In this document: positions 52,067 through 60,977 of the stretch, in pieces | Layout: each line of letters begins with the position of its first letter | Position numbering within the stretch: the stretch's first letter is position 1 | Assembly (NCBI RefSeq): GCF_016889705.1 | Contig: NZ_CP069526.1 | Coordinates: 4,650,001-4,714,000 of the forward strand | Direction of reading: 5' to 3' | DNA length: 64,000 bases | Source: Amycolatopsis sp. FDAARGOS 1241 | Lineage (GTDB): Bacteria; Actinomycetota; Actinomycetes; Mycobacteriales; Pseudonocardiaceae | The notes under the pieces: generated by a model | The model's database searches: none | What the model saw: the letters and a program-made list of their open reading frames with translations, nothing else | Told to the model about the DNA's origin: nothing | Position numbers and translations under genes: made by a program

Positions 52067-54871
52067 TTACCCGCCGAAGGTCTTCGTCGCCGGGTGAGTG
52101 GCCAGCGCGGCCTGGTTGAACGTGACGGCCACCCCGTGCCCCCGCAGGCGGGAGGCGCGCTGGTCGATCTTCCAGCCGTCGATCCGGACGCCGATGTCCC
52201 GGTGCCGGATCTGGTCGCCGGCCAGCTGTACCCGGGTGGAGCTCGACTCGCCGCCGGCCAGGTTCAGGTAGTTGTCGCTGAACGTGGCCGGCAGGATGCG
52301 GTCACCGGTGCGGGTGTCGTAGACCTGCAGGTGCAGCATCAGCGCCACGGCTCGCCCGATGTTTTCGACGTCCACCGTCAGCTCGAGGCCGTCGCGCCCG
52401 CTTTTCGCGCCGGCCACGACGGAAACGGCGGCCGCCGGCGCGTCGTTCAGGCTCACGAAACCCGCGGGCCGCGCCGGGTTCTCGATCCAGTAGAAATTGC
52501 GGACGAGTTCCGCGCCGTGCGAATCCTTGAACGAGAGCCGGACGAAGGCGACGTCGGAGGGCGCGCCGGCCAACTGTGGAGCGATGGTGCCGAGCACGGT
52601 GTGGTCGGCCGCAGCCGCCCCGCCGACGGGCAGGGATGCACGGGCGAACGCCGTCCCGTCCAGGTCGTGGAGCGTGACGGCGACGGTGCCCTGCACCGCC
52701 GTGCGGGTGTGGTTGGCCACCACCACGTCGAGGGTCTGGCTGTTCAGGATCACGTTGACCCGCCGGCACGCGTGCCGAACCGCGTAGAACGACGAATGCG
52801 CCTCGAGATCGTGGCTGTACATCTGCCAGACGAAGCTGGGCTGTGCGGGATTCGTCATCCACATGATGACGCCGGTGCGCGGGTACGGCTTACCCGGTGC
52901 GGCAGTGCCCATGTTCGCGGTGTGCGCCTCGTAGATCGCCTTGATGCACTCGTAGTTCATCAGCTGGGACTTGCGCGCGAAGTCCGGGAGGTTGCGCAGT
53001 TCGCCGTAGCGCTGCGCGGTGAGCTGCAGGTAACCCGCGCCACCGCCGTTGCCGCCGTTGCCGTTGACGTCGCGGTCGGCCCAGGAGTCGTCCGGGCGCT
53101 CCCACGACGCCTCGGGGAGCATCTTCTTGATGAACTCCAGCGTCGGGATGGAGTACGAGCCGACCTCGTTGTGGAACGGCGGCCAGTGCGTGCCGTCGTT
53201 GAGGGAGAAGTGGGTGCTCGGGGTGACCCAGTGGTACGGCCCGCCCGAGCTGTACCCGGCGATCGCGTCTTTGCCGGTGTCGCCGGCCGAACTCGTCAGC
53301 GCGGCCCGCTGCGGGTCGAGTTCAGCGACCAGCGCGTCCAAACCGTCGATCAGCGGCTGAGGCGGCGGACCCTCGTTGCCGCCGCACCAGAGCAGGACCG
53401 ACGGGTGGTTGCGGAACCGCACGATGCAGTCGCGGATGTTGTCCAGGTCGCGGGCGACGTTCGCCGGCGGCGGGCCTTCGGTCGAGCAGAAGAAGTCCTG
53501 CCAGACGAGGATGCCGTACTCGTCGCACGCGTCGAAGAAGTCCTCGGTGCTGCTTTGGCCGTTCCAGTTCCGGATCAGGTTGAGGTTGGCGTCGTGGTGC
53601 AGCCGCACCTGTTCGCGCAGCCGCTCCCGAGGGATGCGCTTGAGCGCCTCGTCCAGACCCCAGTTGCCGCCCATCACCAGGATCGGCTGGTTGTTGACGG
53701 TGATCGCCAGGCACTCGACCGGGGAGCCGGACGGTGACTGGATCGGCCTGGTGTACTCGATCCGCCGGACGCCGAAGTCCACCGTCCGCTCGTCGTGGAC
53801 CTGGCCACCGGACTCGACGCCGATCGTCAGCCGGTAGCGGTAGGGGTCGCCGTAACCGTTGGGCCACCACAGCTTCGGGCGGGTCAGCCGCAGGGCGGCG
53901 AGGTCTTTCGGCGTCAGCGTGATCGAGGACGAGCCGGGAGGCACGGTGACGGTCCGCGCGAAGTCGTGACCGTCGAGGGACCCCTTCACCAGCACGGCTT
54001 TCGCCCCGTCGAACGCGCTGTCGAGGGTGAGGTCGACGGTGATGTCGGCCGTGCGCAGATCGGCCGAGAGCGTGGGGTCGACGTGCACGTCGGTCAGCCG
54101 GACCGGACCGGTGGTGGACCAGGTGACCGGTTGCCAGATGCCGAGGTCCCGGTCGGGGATGGTGGGCAGCCAGTCCCAGCCGGCCGTGCAGAAGAACGTC
54201 GGCCCGTTCTTCAAGGTGATGCCCGTCTTGCCGCCGTTGCGCCCGCCGCGGGTCACACCGCTGGCGTAGCTCGGCAACGACGGCTGTTCGGCGTAATCCA
54301 GTTTCCCGACCAGCACCGCCAGATGAGCCGCGCCGTCCGCCTTCGCGACGATGTCCGTGACGTCGAAGACCCCGCGTTTGAACGCGCCCTCGACGGTGCC
54401 CACTTCGGTGCCGTTGAGCCAGATGGTGCCCAGGTAGTTGATGCCGTCGAACTGCAGCCAGAACCGCTGGTCCGGGATCAGCCGCGGCACGGGGAACGCG
54501 ACCCGGTACCAGTAGCCGGTGTCCTTGAGGGTGTCCGGGATCGTATCGGTCACGATGCGGCCATACAACGGATCCGGGTACTCGCCGTTGGCGATCATGC
54601 TCGTGAGCGGCGTGCCCGGCACGACGGCCGGCTTCAAGCCGTCGATGCTCTGCGCACTGGCCAGCCGGCCCCCAGGGGCCGTCGTGCTGTCGGCCGCCGT
54701 GAAGGTCCAGCCGCTGGTGATTTCGTCGCCGTCGAGGTGGAGGGGATTCTTGCCCGCGGTGCCGCCCGGCGCCGCTGCGGCGACGCCGGACAGACCGAGC
54801 GCGCCGAGAACACCACCACCGGCGACGGCGATTCCGCCGGACAGGAAACGTCTGCGATTCAACTGGGTCAC
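52067..54871 (-). CDS. csxA: Tat-exported exo-beta-D-glucosaminidase (GH2)
   Basis: Protein of 934 residues. The GTG at 54871 (GGGAG 4 bases upstream) puts a twin-arginine signal LNRRRFLSGG at the N-terminus, followed by a hydrophobic helix and AAAAPG. GH2 sugar-binding and sandwich domains lead to the barrel. The acid/base Glu is in LLWCGGNEGPPPQ near 498 and the nucleophile Glu in WPPFHNEVGSYS near 568, spaced like CsxA of Amycolatopsis. It releases glucosamine from chitosan ends outside the cell. The LacI-type operator upstream suggests induction by its products. Confidence 0.9.
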   Translation of the reverse strand: MTQLNRRRFLSGGIAVAGGGVLGALGLSGVAAAAPGGTAGKNPLHLDGDEITSGWTFTAADSTTAPGGRLASAQSIDGLKPAVVPGTPLTSMIANGEYPDPLYGRIVTDTIPDTLKDTGYWYRVAFPVPRLIPDQRFWLQFDGINYLGTIWLNGTEVGTVEGAFKRGVFDVTDIVAKADGAAHLAVLVGKLDYAEQPSLPSYASGVTRGGRNGGKTGITLKNGPTFFCTAGWDWLPTIPDRDLGIWQPVTWSTTGPVRLTDVHVDPTLSADLRTADITVDLTLDSAFDGAKAVLVKGSLDGHDFARTVTVPPGSSSITLTPKDLAALRLTRPKLWWPNGYGDPYRYRLTIGVESGGQVHDERTVDFGVRRIEYTRPIQSPSGSPVECLAITVNNQPILVMGGNWGLDEALKRIPRERLREQVRLHHDANLNLIRNWNGQSSTEDFFDACDEYGILVWQDFFCSTEGPPPANVARDLDNIRDCIVRFRNHPSVLLWCGGNEGPPPQPLIDGLDALVAELDPQRAALTSSAGDTGKDAIAGYSSGGPYHWVTPSTHFSLNDGTHWPPFHNEVGSYSIPTLEFIKKMLPEASWERPDDSWADRDVNGNGGNGGGAGYLQLTAQRYGELRNLPDFARKSQLMNYECIKAIYEAHTANMGTAAPGKPYPRTGVIMWMTNPAQPSFVWQMYSHDLEAHSSFYAVRHACRRVNVILNSQTLDVVVANHTRTAVQGTVAVTLHDLDGTAFARASLPVGGAAAADHTVLGTIAPQLAGAPSDVAFVRLSFKDSHGAELVRNFYWIENPARPAGFVSLNDAPAAAVSVVAGAKSGRDGLELTVDVENIGRAVALMLHLQVYDTRTGDRILPATFSDNYLNLAGGESSSTRVQLAGDQIRHRDIGVRIDGWKIDQRASRLRGHGVAVTFNQAALATHPATKTFGG

Positions 54872-54889
54872 GTCGCTCCCGATGTTTCT

Positions 54890-54903
54890 TGACAACGTTG
54901 TCA
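54890..54903. promoter_or_regulatory. LacI-family operator of csxA
   Basis: TGACAACGTTGTCA is a perfect 14-bp palindrome with the central CG and flanking pattern of LacI-type operators. It is 19 bases upstream of the GTG at 54871. No LacI-family regulator gene is in the window. Confidence 0.75.
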
Positions 54904-55196
54904 GCCCTGATCTGAATTCCAATGCTCGTCAGGCGTCGGTTCCCTTGTCAAGCGACCTTGGGAGGTTTTGCGCTCGCGGCGAAATCTTGTCGAGTGGACA
55001 AACCCGGTCGGCAAACAGGAAGTCGAACCGGCATTTCTTCACCCCGCGTGATGTGCCCGCCAATTGCGAAATACCCGGTGGACTCGCGTTCCACTGTGGA
55101 CTTCACCCGAAGGCCGGCACCACGCTGTCGCCCGCGCGGAACGGGGCGGCAGCGTGCGGGGGACCCGCCGGTGCCTGCCCGAGGTCGGATGGCCGG
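54904..55196. other. Upstream region of csxA, no gene seen
   Basis: Nearly 300 bases, less GC-rich than the average here. Besides the csxA promoter region, TTGTC-GAGTG-GACAA (54987-55001) is a short inverted repeat. No credible coding frame is present. Confidence 0.45.
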
Positions 55197-56340
55197 TCAG
55201 CCGGCGAGCACGGCCTTCATGATCTTGACGATGACGAGAACCATCGCGACGGCCAGGTAGGTGCGCAGCGCACCCATCCCGATCTTGCCCCCGGTCGCCA
55301 TCGCCGGCCGGGTCAGCTCGGTGAGCGGCGGCATCAGCCAGTCCTCGCGTCCGGTCCGGTCGACGGGCGCGGCCGCCGTGCCGCTACGCCGGCCCCGCAG
55401 CGCGTAACCGCCCGCCGCCACGCCTGCCCCCGCGCAGGCGGCGACGATCCGCACGATCTGCCCCGCGGCGCCGCCGGGGTAGAGCACCGCGACGGTCAGC
55501 ACGATCGACAGGGTGACCAGGACGTCCACCACCACCGAGGTGAACACGGTGGTGGCACGGCCGTTGACCCGGGGCCCGGCACCTGCCGGTCGTTGCAGAG
55601 CAGCAGCAGGAACACCGTCGCCGAGGCAGTAGCAGCCTGGCGAGGGTCTGCACTCCTTCGGTCACCAGCCCCAGCGGCGAGCCGGGGATGAGCACGATCG
55701 TCGCGGCAAGGGCGATGAGCCCGGCGTAGACGGCGCAGAAACCCTCGGCCCGCTTGATTCCGCGGTGCAGGGAGTGCTTGAGCCCCAGCACGTCGCCCAA
55801 CGCGTAGGGGCTGGACAGCGACAGCGCGAACGCGCCGATGATCGAGGCGTCCAGCAACGCGACGGCGAACAGCGCCCCGACGGTCTTGCCCGCGTACGCA
55901 GCCAGGCCCTTGGCGAGGCCGGTGCTGTCGGTGAAGTTCCCGAAGTCCTTCGTCCCGGCGAACGCCGCCGCGCTGAAGCCGGTGATCGCCGTGGCGCCGA
56001 CGACCACGATCACGATGCCGATCCACAGATCGGCCTTCTCGTACCGCAGGAACCGCGGGGTGATCCACTTGCCGATCACGTAGGACTGCCAGAAGAACGG
56101 CTGCCACGACGCCACGATGGTGCCGACGATGCCGATCACCAGCAGCATCAGCGCCGCCATCCCGTTCGAGCCGCCGGGCAGCGACGGCACGGAGAAGCCG
56201 CGGGCCAGCTGCCCGCGGGTGCGCGGCCACGGAGATCGGGATCAGCAGGAGCGAACCGAGGCAGAAGAGCACCGCGGCGCGATCGAAGCGGCGGAACGAC
56301 CCGGTGAACGCCGCCGCGATGATCACCGCGGCGGTGTCGG
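55197..56340 (-). pseudogene. NRAMP-family divalent metal transporter, truncated and frameshifted
   Basis: Three frames carry consecutive parts. First, RRFDRAAVLFCLGSLLLIPI (about 56220-56300). Second, SNGMAALMLLVIGIVGTIVA, then FLRYEKADLWIGIVIVVVGA, DASIIGAFALSLSSPYALGD and VLIPGSPLGLVTEGVQTLAR (about 55640-56190). Third, FTSVVVDVLVTLSIVLTVAV to the end at 55197. The order and motifs are those of an NRAMP (Mn/Fe) transporter. The N-terminal helices with the first metal-binding DPGN motif are missing. At least two frameshifts separate the pieces. Confidence 0.72.
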
Positions 56341-57036
56341 CGCTGCGGGCAAAGGGCCTACCGGATGCCGGCGAAGATCGAAGACAGCGGAACGAGTACG
56401 CGAGAACGGGGTCGACTTCGACCCGGACTACTGCTGCCTGGCACTGCCCTCACCTCCACCCGCCACGGGCGACGGCCGGCCACCGGCGCCGAATACATGA
56501 CACGGACGCCCGCCCGCGGTCGAAATAAAAGCGGCGCACCCCACACGTCGTAAGAGCTTTGGCACTGCCCGGCGTGTCCCGTCTCCCGACGGGAAGCCAC
56601 TTCGGGTCAACCCCTTAGCCCGGGGAAACCTGTCCTGACCTTGGGCGTCTCTCGACGTCGTCAGATCAGTGGCCTGTGTCCGGACCTAACGAGGTGCCTG
56701 TCGAAACCTCGGTCAGCGTAGGTCCCGAACCCGATCCGGCAAACGTGACAGCGCGTACACAACGCCATTCTGTTCGAACGTCTCGGACAAACACGGCAAA
56801 GGGATGCCCCGATTCTTTTCCAATGTTCTCTTCGCGACGAATTGACGCCGTAAGGCGGACGTCTACCCGAGGGTTGTCGGTAAGTGCGGTGGCATGGTCA
56901 CCGTCTCTTCGACAGCGCGGATGCATCAAGCCTCGACGTATAGAACGTTATACAGTGTTCTGGCTCGCCGCCGGCAGAGGTGGTCTTGCCCGAGCGGCAC
57001 GTGCCCCCACCGCCGCATCCACGACTCCGGTCAGCA
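56341..57036. other. Gene-poor island of lower GC
   Basis: About 700 bases with composition less GC-biased than the flanks. It contains a hairpin CCCGTC-TCCC-GACGGG (56578-56593), C/G-rich complementary runs just after it, and the 16-base repeat GTATA-GAACGT-TATAC (56938-56953). An 87-codon frame on the minus strand (56666-56929) has no recognised domain. It may be the scar of a lost mobile element or a structured RNA; neither is shown. Confidence 0.45.
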
Positions 57037-57720
57037 TCAATCGACGTGACGCAGGGCCGGCCACAGCTGCGACCAGTCGCCGTGGGGTTGCCGGCAGAGG
57101 TAGATGTCCGGATCGCCGGCCCGGTGCCACGCGAACCAGGCGATGGTTTCGACGACGAACCGGGCCGCGGCCGGAAGGTCCGGCACCGCGCGCAGCGCAC
57201 GGGAACGGATCCGCCGGCTCAGGTAGTCAGCGAGGGTGGCCAGCAGCGCCCTGCGGCGTTGCACGAAGTAGTACTGGGCCAATTCGGGCAGGTCGGGGCA
57301 CACCGCTCGACCAGGGCCAGCAGCCGCCGGTCGCGTTCGACGAACCCGTACAGTTCGTCGACGAGGGCGCCGAACTCCTCGGCGACCGCCGGGGATCGCG
57401 GCCGGCGGCCTGCCGCCGCGGTCATAGGTGGGAAAACTCTCCTGATCGGTGGCCCAGCCCTCGACCAGGGCCACGATCTCCTCCGGGGTCGGCGTGGGCA
57501 CCGGCGTGTCCAGAGCAGCCATCGACTCCGGCTGGATCAGGCGAAGCAAAGCCAAGTACAGCAGCGCTCCTTGCACTCGGCGTAGGTGTAGATCACACCG
57601 TGGCTGAGCCCCAGGGCGGCCGACACGTCGGACACCCCGGCGGCCTTTTTCAGCAACACCGTCGCCGCGGCTTCGGCGATCTCCCCACCGGCCGCGCGAG
57701 CACCCGTCCTCGCACTCCAC
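57037..57720 (-). pseudogene. TetR-family regulator, several frameshifts
   Basis: Pieces in different frames give one TetR. The helix-turn-helix is GEIAEAAATVLLKKAAGVSD then VSAALGLSHGVIYTY. The effector domain begins LLYLALLRLIQPESMAALDT, shifts to VAEEFGALVDELYGFVERDR, and shifts back to ELAQYYFVQRRRALLATLAD and FVVETIAWFAWHRAGDPD. At least three frame changes are needed and no start codon is in frame with the helix-turn-helix. A perfect TetR-type operator lies just upstream. Confidence 0.68.
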
Positions 57721-57731
57721 CAGTTATTGAG

Positions 57732-57750
57732 TGACTGACTCAGTCAGTCA
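57732..57750. promoter_or_regulatory. TetR-type operator
   Basis: TGACTGACT-C-AGTCAGTCA is a perfect 19-bp inverted repeat with one central base. It lies directly upstream of the broken TetR gene and 185 bases upstream of the DUF3040 gene on the other strand. This form is typical of TetR autoregulatory operators. Confidence 0.72.
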
Positions 57751-57934
57751 ACACCAGGCTCGCGAATCGCGGGACGGAGTGTGACGGGAAGTCCGCGAGG
57801 TTCGTGGCGGCCCACCGCTCACTCGGACGGGTAACATTCACCGGCCGGATGCGTCGGCCGGGCGGGCACACGCAGCTGACCGATCTTGGCCCGCGGAAGG
57901 TTATTCTGGGCGCGCAGTCGTGAAGGAGTCCGCG

Positions 57935-58282
57935 GTGCTGAGTGACGACGAAGTGCAGGAACTGGGCAGACTTGAACGCGCCCTGCGGGCCGAGGATCCG
58001 GGTCTCGATCGCCGGCTCGCACGGATGCGGCGCGGCGGGCCTGCCTCGCTGCACGTGGTGCTCGCGCTCTCGGCCGTGGTCGCCGCCGCGGTTGCCCTCG
58101 TGGCCGTCGGCGACCTGCTCGGCGTGACCGCGTGCCTGGTCGCCGGGTTGCTGCTCACTGCGACGGTGCCCGCACTGGGAGTAGCCTGGTGGGCGCGCCG
58201 CTATTACTGCCGGTATTGCGCAGGGAAATGGCCGGCGCCTGCCGATTCGTGCCCACGGTGTGCTCGCCCCACTGCCGCTTGA
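57935..58282 (+). CDS. DUF3040 membrane protein with C-terminal zinc ribbon
   Basis: Protein of 115 residues. The N-terminus MLSDDEVQELGRLERALRAE matches DUF3040. Two hydrophobic helices follow (LHVVLALSAVVAAAVALVAV and ACLVAGLLLTATVPALGVAW). The tail YYCRYCAGKWPAPADSCPRC has two CxxC pairs that could bind zinc. The GTG at 57935 has AAGGAG 6 bases upstream, so it is preferred over the GTG at 57920. The function of the family is unknown. Confidence 0.8.
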   Translation: MLSDDEVQELGRLERALRAEDPGLDRRLARMRRGGPASLHVVLALSAVVAAAVALVAVGDLLGVTACLVAGLLLTATVPALGVAWWARRYYCRYCAGKWPAPADSCPRCARPTAA

Positions 58283-58411
58283 CCCATTCCACTGGGCCGA
58301 TTTCGCTGGGCCGATTTCGCTCAGCGCGCCGATTCCGCGATGCCGGACTACCCTCCCGAGGTGTCACACATGACACCGGCGCGGAGCCGGTGAGTCGCGG
58401 AAGGAGTGGTG

Positions 58412-59050
58412 ATGGTACACACAGAAAAAGCCGCCACGGTCGAAGCGACGGCTGCCCGCGAAGATCCGGGTGCACACATCGCCGACCCCGCCCCGCTGGG
58501 TCTTGCCGCCTTCGCGATGACGACTTTCGTGCTCAGCGTGTTCAACGCCGGACTGATCCAGAATACCGCCCTGGAAGCCGTCGTGCTTCCCTTGGCGTTG
58601 TTCTACGGTGGACTGACCCAATTCCTGGCCGGAATGTGGGAGTTCCGCAAGGGCAACACTTTCGGCGCGCTGGCGTTCAGCTCGTTCGCGGCCTTCTGGA
58701 TGGCCTTCGCCGCCTACGTGAAGTTCGTCGAGCCCGCGCTCGGGGCGGGCGCGGCGACAGCGACCGGCTTGTTCCTGCTGGCGTGGACGATCTTCACGGC
58801 CTACATGACCGTGGCCGCTGCTCGGGTCAACGGCGCCGTCATGGCCGTGTTCGTCTTCCTGACACTGACCTTCCTGTTCCTGACGATCGGGGAACTGGCG
58901 GGTGCACCGACCATGGCGCAGGTGGGTGGCTGGCTCGGTCTCGTGACGGCCGTACTCGCGTGGTATGCCTCTTTTGCCGGGGTGGTCAACTTCACCTGGA
59001 AGCGGACACTGCTGCCGCTGTTCCCGCTGTCGCCGGCGACGCACCACTGA
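58412..59050 (+). CDS. GPR1/FUN34/YaaH-family acetate transporter
   Basis: Protein of 212 residues with six hydrophobic helices. The family signature is ADPAPLGLAAFAMTTFVLSV near residue 28 (NPAPLGL motif), and FYGGLTQFLAGMWEFRKGNT and AFSSFAAFWMAFAAYV follow. Members move acetate or succinate with protons. The ATG at 58412 has AAGGAG 5 bases upstream. It is convergent with the lactate/glycolate operon, so small-acid uptake genes are grouped here. Confidence 0.88.
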   Translation: MVHTEKAATVEATAAREDPGAHIADPAPLGLAAFAMTTFVLSVFNAGLIQNTALEAVVLPLALFYGGLTQFLAGMWEFRKGNTFGALAFSSFAAFWMAFAAYVKFVEPALGAGAATATGLFLLAWTIFTAYMTVAAARVNGAVMAVFVFLTLTFLFLTIGELAGAPTMAQVGGWLGLVTAVLAWYASFAGVVNFTWKRTLLPLFPLSPATHH

Positions 59051-59065
59051 AAGACGTCACAACGC

Positions 59066-59111
59066 CCAAAGGGGAGCTATGCCGCATATCGCGCGGTCAG
59101 CTCCCCTTTGG
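59066..59111. terminator. Hairpin terminator after the acetate transporter gene
   Basis: A perfect 13-bp stem (59066-59078 with 59099-59111) with a 20-base loop lies 15 bases after the stop at 59050. No T-run follows. It probably ends transcription from the plus strand and possibly from the convergent lldP operon. Confidence 0.65.
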
Positions 59112-59225
59112 CCATTCTGCTGAAGGCCGTGATCCCGGCGGAAATGACCATCGAGCACAAGGTCACCTTTTCGAAGCGCAGAGGCCGGGCACGAAAGGGA
59201 AACGGATACTGACCTCCGACGCGGT

Positions 59226-60935
59226 TCAGGGCACCATCCACGACAGCACAGGCGTGGACTGCAGGTAGACCAGCACGCACATCACCGCGAGGAAGAGCAC
59301 GCTCCAGAGGAACACCCGGCGGAAAAGGTCACCCTCCCGCCCGGACATGCTCACCGCCGCCGCGGCGATGGCGAGGTTCTGCGGGCTGATCATCTTGCCG
59401 AGCACCCCGCCGGACGAGTTCGCGGCAGCGAGCAGGGTGGCGCTGAGTTCGGCCTTCTGCGCGGCGACCACTTGCAGCGCGCCGAACAACGAGTTCGACG
59501 ACGTGTCCGAGCCGGTCACGGCGACACCGAGCCAGCCGAGAATCGGTGAAATGAGCGCGAAAATCCCGCCGGCACCCGCCATCCACGTACCGAGCGTCGT
59601 CGTCTGCCCGCTCGCGTTCATGACGTAGGCGAGCGCGAGCACGGCCATCACGGTCACGATCGCCGGAGCCAGCTGCCGATACGTGGCGAAGTAGATGCGC
59701 AGCGCGGTCGCGGGCCGGATGCGGATCACGGGGATGGTCAGCAGGCCGGCGATGATGAGCAGCGTGCCGGCCGCGGCGAGCCAGTCGAACTTGAACATCG
59801 GCAGTGTCGACACCTTCCCGCTCGCGGAGGTGATGTGCAGCCCCGGCCAGGCGAACGTGCGCGTGACACTGGCCAGCGCGTGCTGGATCGCCGGGATCTG
59901 CGCGAGACCGAACACCACGATGATGATCAGGTAGGGCGAGTAGGCGCGGAACACCTCGGCACCGCTGTCGCGACGGCCGACGCCGGTGCCACCATCGCCA
60001 CCTGTGCCCGAGGAACGGTCGCGGGCCGGCCGGGGACCCTGGCGGTCGACCGTGGCCGTCGAAGTCGCCGCGCCCGCGCCGCTGCGGGTGACCTCGGGGG
60101 TACCGGCCTCGCTGAACCCCTCGACCGGCCGCCAGACCCGCAGGAACAGCACGATCGCGCCCGCGCTCAGCAGCGACGCGACGATGTCGGTGAGCGGCGC
60201 GCTCACGTAGTTGGAGATCGCGAACTGCGCCACGGCGAAAACGACCCCGCAGATCAGCGCGGCGGGCCAGGTCTGCCGGATGCCGCGGGTGCCGTCGATG
60301 ATGAACACGAGCGCGAGCGGGACGACGAACCCGAGCAGCGGGGTCTGGCGCCCGACCATCGCGGACAGGTCGTGCAGCGGGAGGCCGGTGACGGTGGCCA
60401 GCGTCGTGATCGGCACCGCGAGCGCGCCGAAGGCGACGGGTGCGGTGTTGGCCACGAGCGCGACCACCGCGGCCTTCAGGGGTCGGAAGCCCAGCGCGAT
60501 CAGCATGACGCTGGTGATGGCGACCGGGGTGCCGAACCCGGCCAGCGCCTCGAGCAGCGCCCCGAAGGAGAACGCGACGATCACACCCTGGATCCGCTGG
60601 TCGTCGCTGACCCGGGCGAACGAGCGGCGCAACACGTCGAAGTGTCCGGTCTCGACGGTCATGTTGTAGATCCAGATCGCGTTGATGACGATCCACAGGA
60701 TGGGGAAGAACCCGAACGCGGCACCTTCGGCGGCCGAGAGGAACGCCGGGCCCGCGGGCATCGGGTAGACGAAGATCGCCACCCCGAGCGCGACCGCGAG
60801 TGAGATCAGCGCCGCGAGCCACGCCGTCATCCGGAGGATGCCGAGCAGGACGAACAACACGATCAGCGGGATGGCCGCCACGAGCGACGACCACGCGAGC
60901 GAACCCGCGACGGGATCGAGAATTTGCTGGTACAT
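59226..60935 (-). CDS. lldP: L-lactate/glycolate permease (LctP family)
   Basis: Protein of 569 residues with about 13 helices. It starts MYQQILDPVAGSLAWSSLVA and carries SFGALLEALAGFGTPVAITS near 125, NTAPVAFGALAVPITTLATV near 160 and GVAVTGSDTSSNSLFGALQV near 485, the conserved LctP motifs. The ATG at 60935 has GAGGTGA upstream. It is the last gene of the glcD-glcE-glcF-lldP cluster and should import lactate or glycolate for those oxidases. Confidence 0.9.
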   Translation of the reverse strand: MYQQILDPVAGSLAWSSLVAAIPLIVLFVLLGILRMTAWLAALISLAVALGVAIFVYPMPAGPAFLSAAEGAAFGFFPILWIVINAIWIYNMTVETGHFDVLRRSFARVSDDQRIQGVIVAFSFGALLEALAGFGTPVAITSVMLIALGFRPLKAAVVALVANTAPVAFGALAVPITTLATVTGLPLHDLSAMVGRQTPLLGFVVPLALVFIIDGTRGIRQTWPAALICGVVFAVAQFAISNYVSAPLTDIVASLLSAGAIVLFLRVWRPVEGFSEAGTPEVTRSGAGAATSTATVDRQGPRPARDRSSGTGGDGGTGVGRRDSGAEVFRAYSPYLIIIVVFGLAQIPAIQHALASVTRTFAWPGLHITSASGKVSTLPMFKFDWLAAAGTLLIIAGLLTIPVIRIRPATALRIYFATYRQLAPAIVTVMAVLALAYVMNASGQTTTLGTWMAGAGGIFALISPILGWLGVAVTGSDTSSNSLFGALQVVAAQKAELSATLLAAANSSGGVLGKMISPQNLAIAAAAVSMSGREGDLFRRVFLWSVLFLAVMCVLVYLQSTPVLSWMVP

Positions 60936-60977
60936 GCGTCACCTCACCGTTGAGGACGACAACCTGGGTGTGCCGGC

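Noticed and set aside
56666..56929. 87-codon minus-strand frame in the low-GC island
   Set aside because: Codon use does not fit the host, no ribosome site or domain is visible, and it is kept only as part of the unexplained island.
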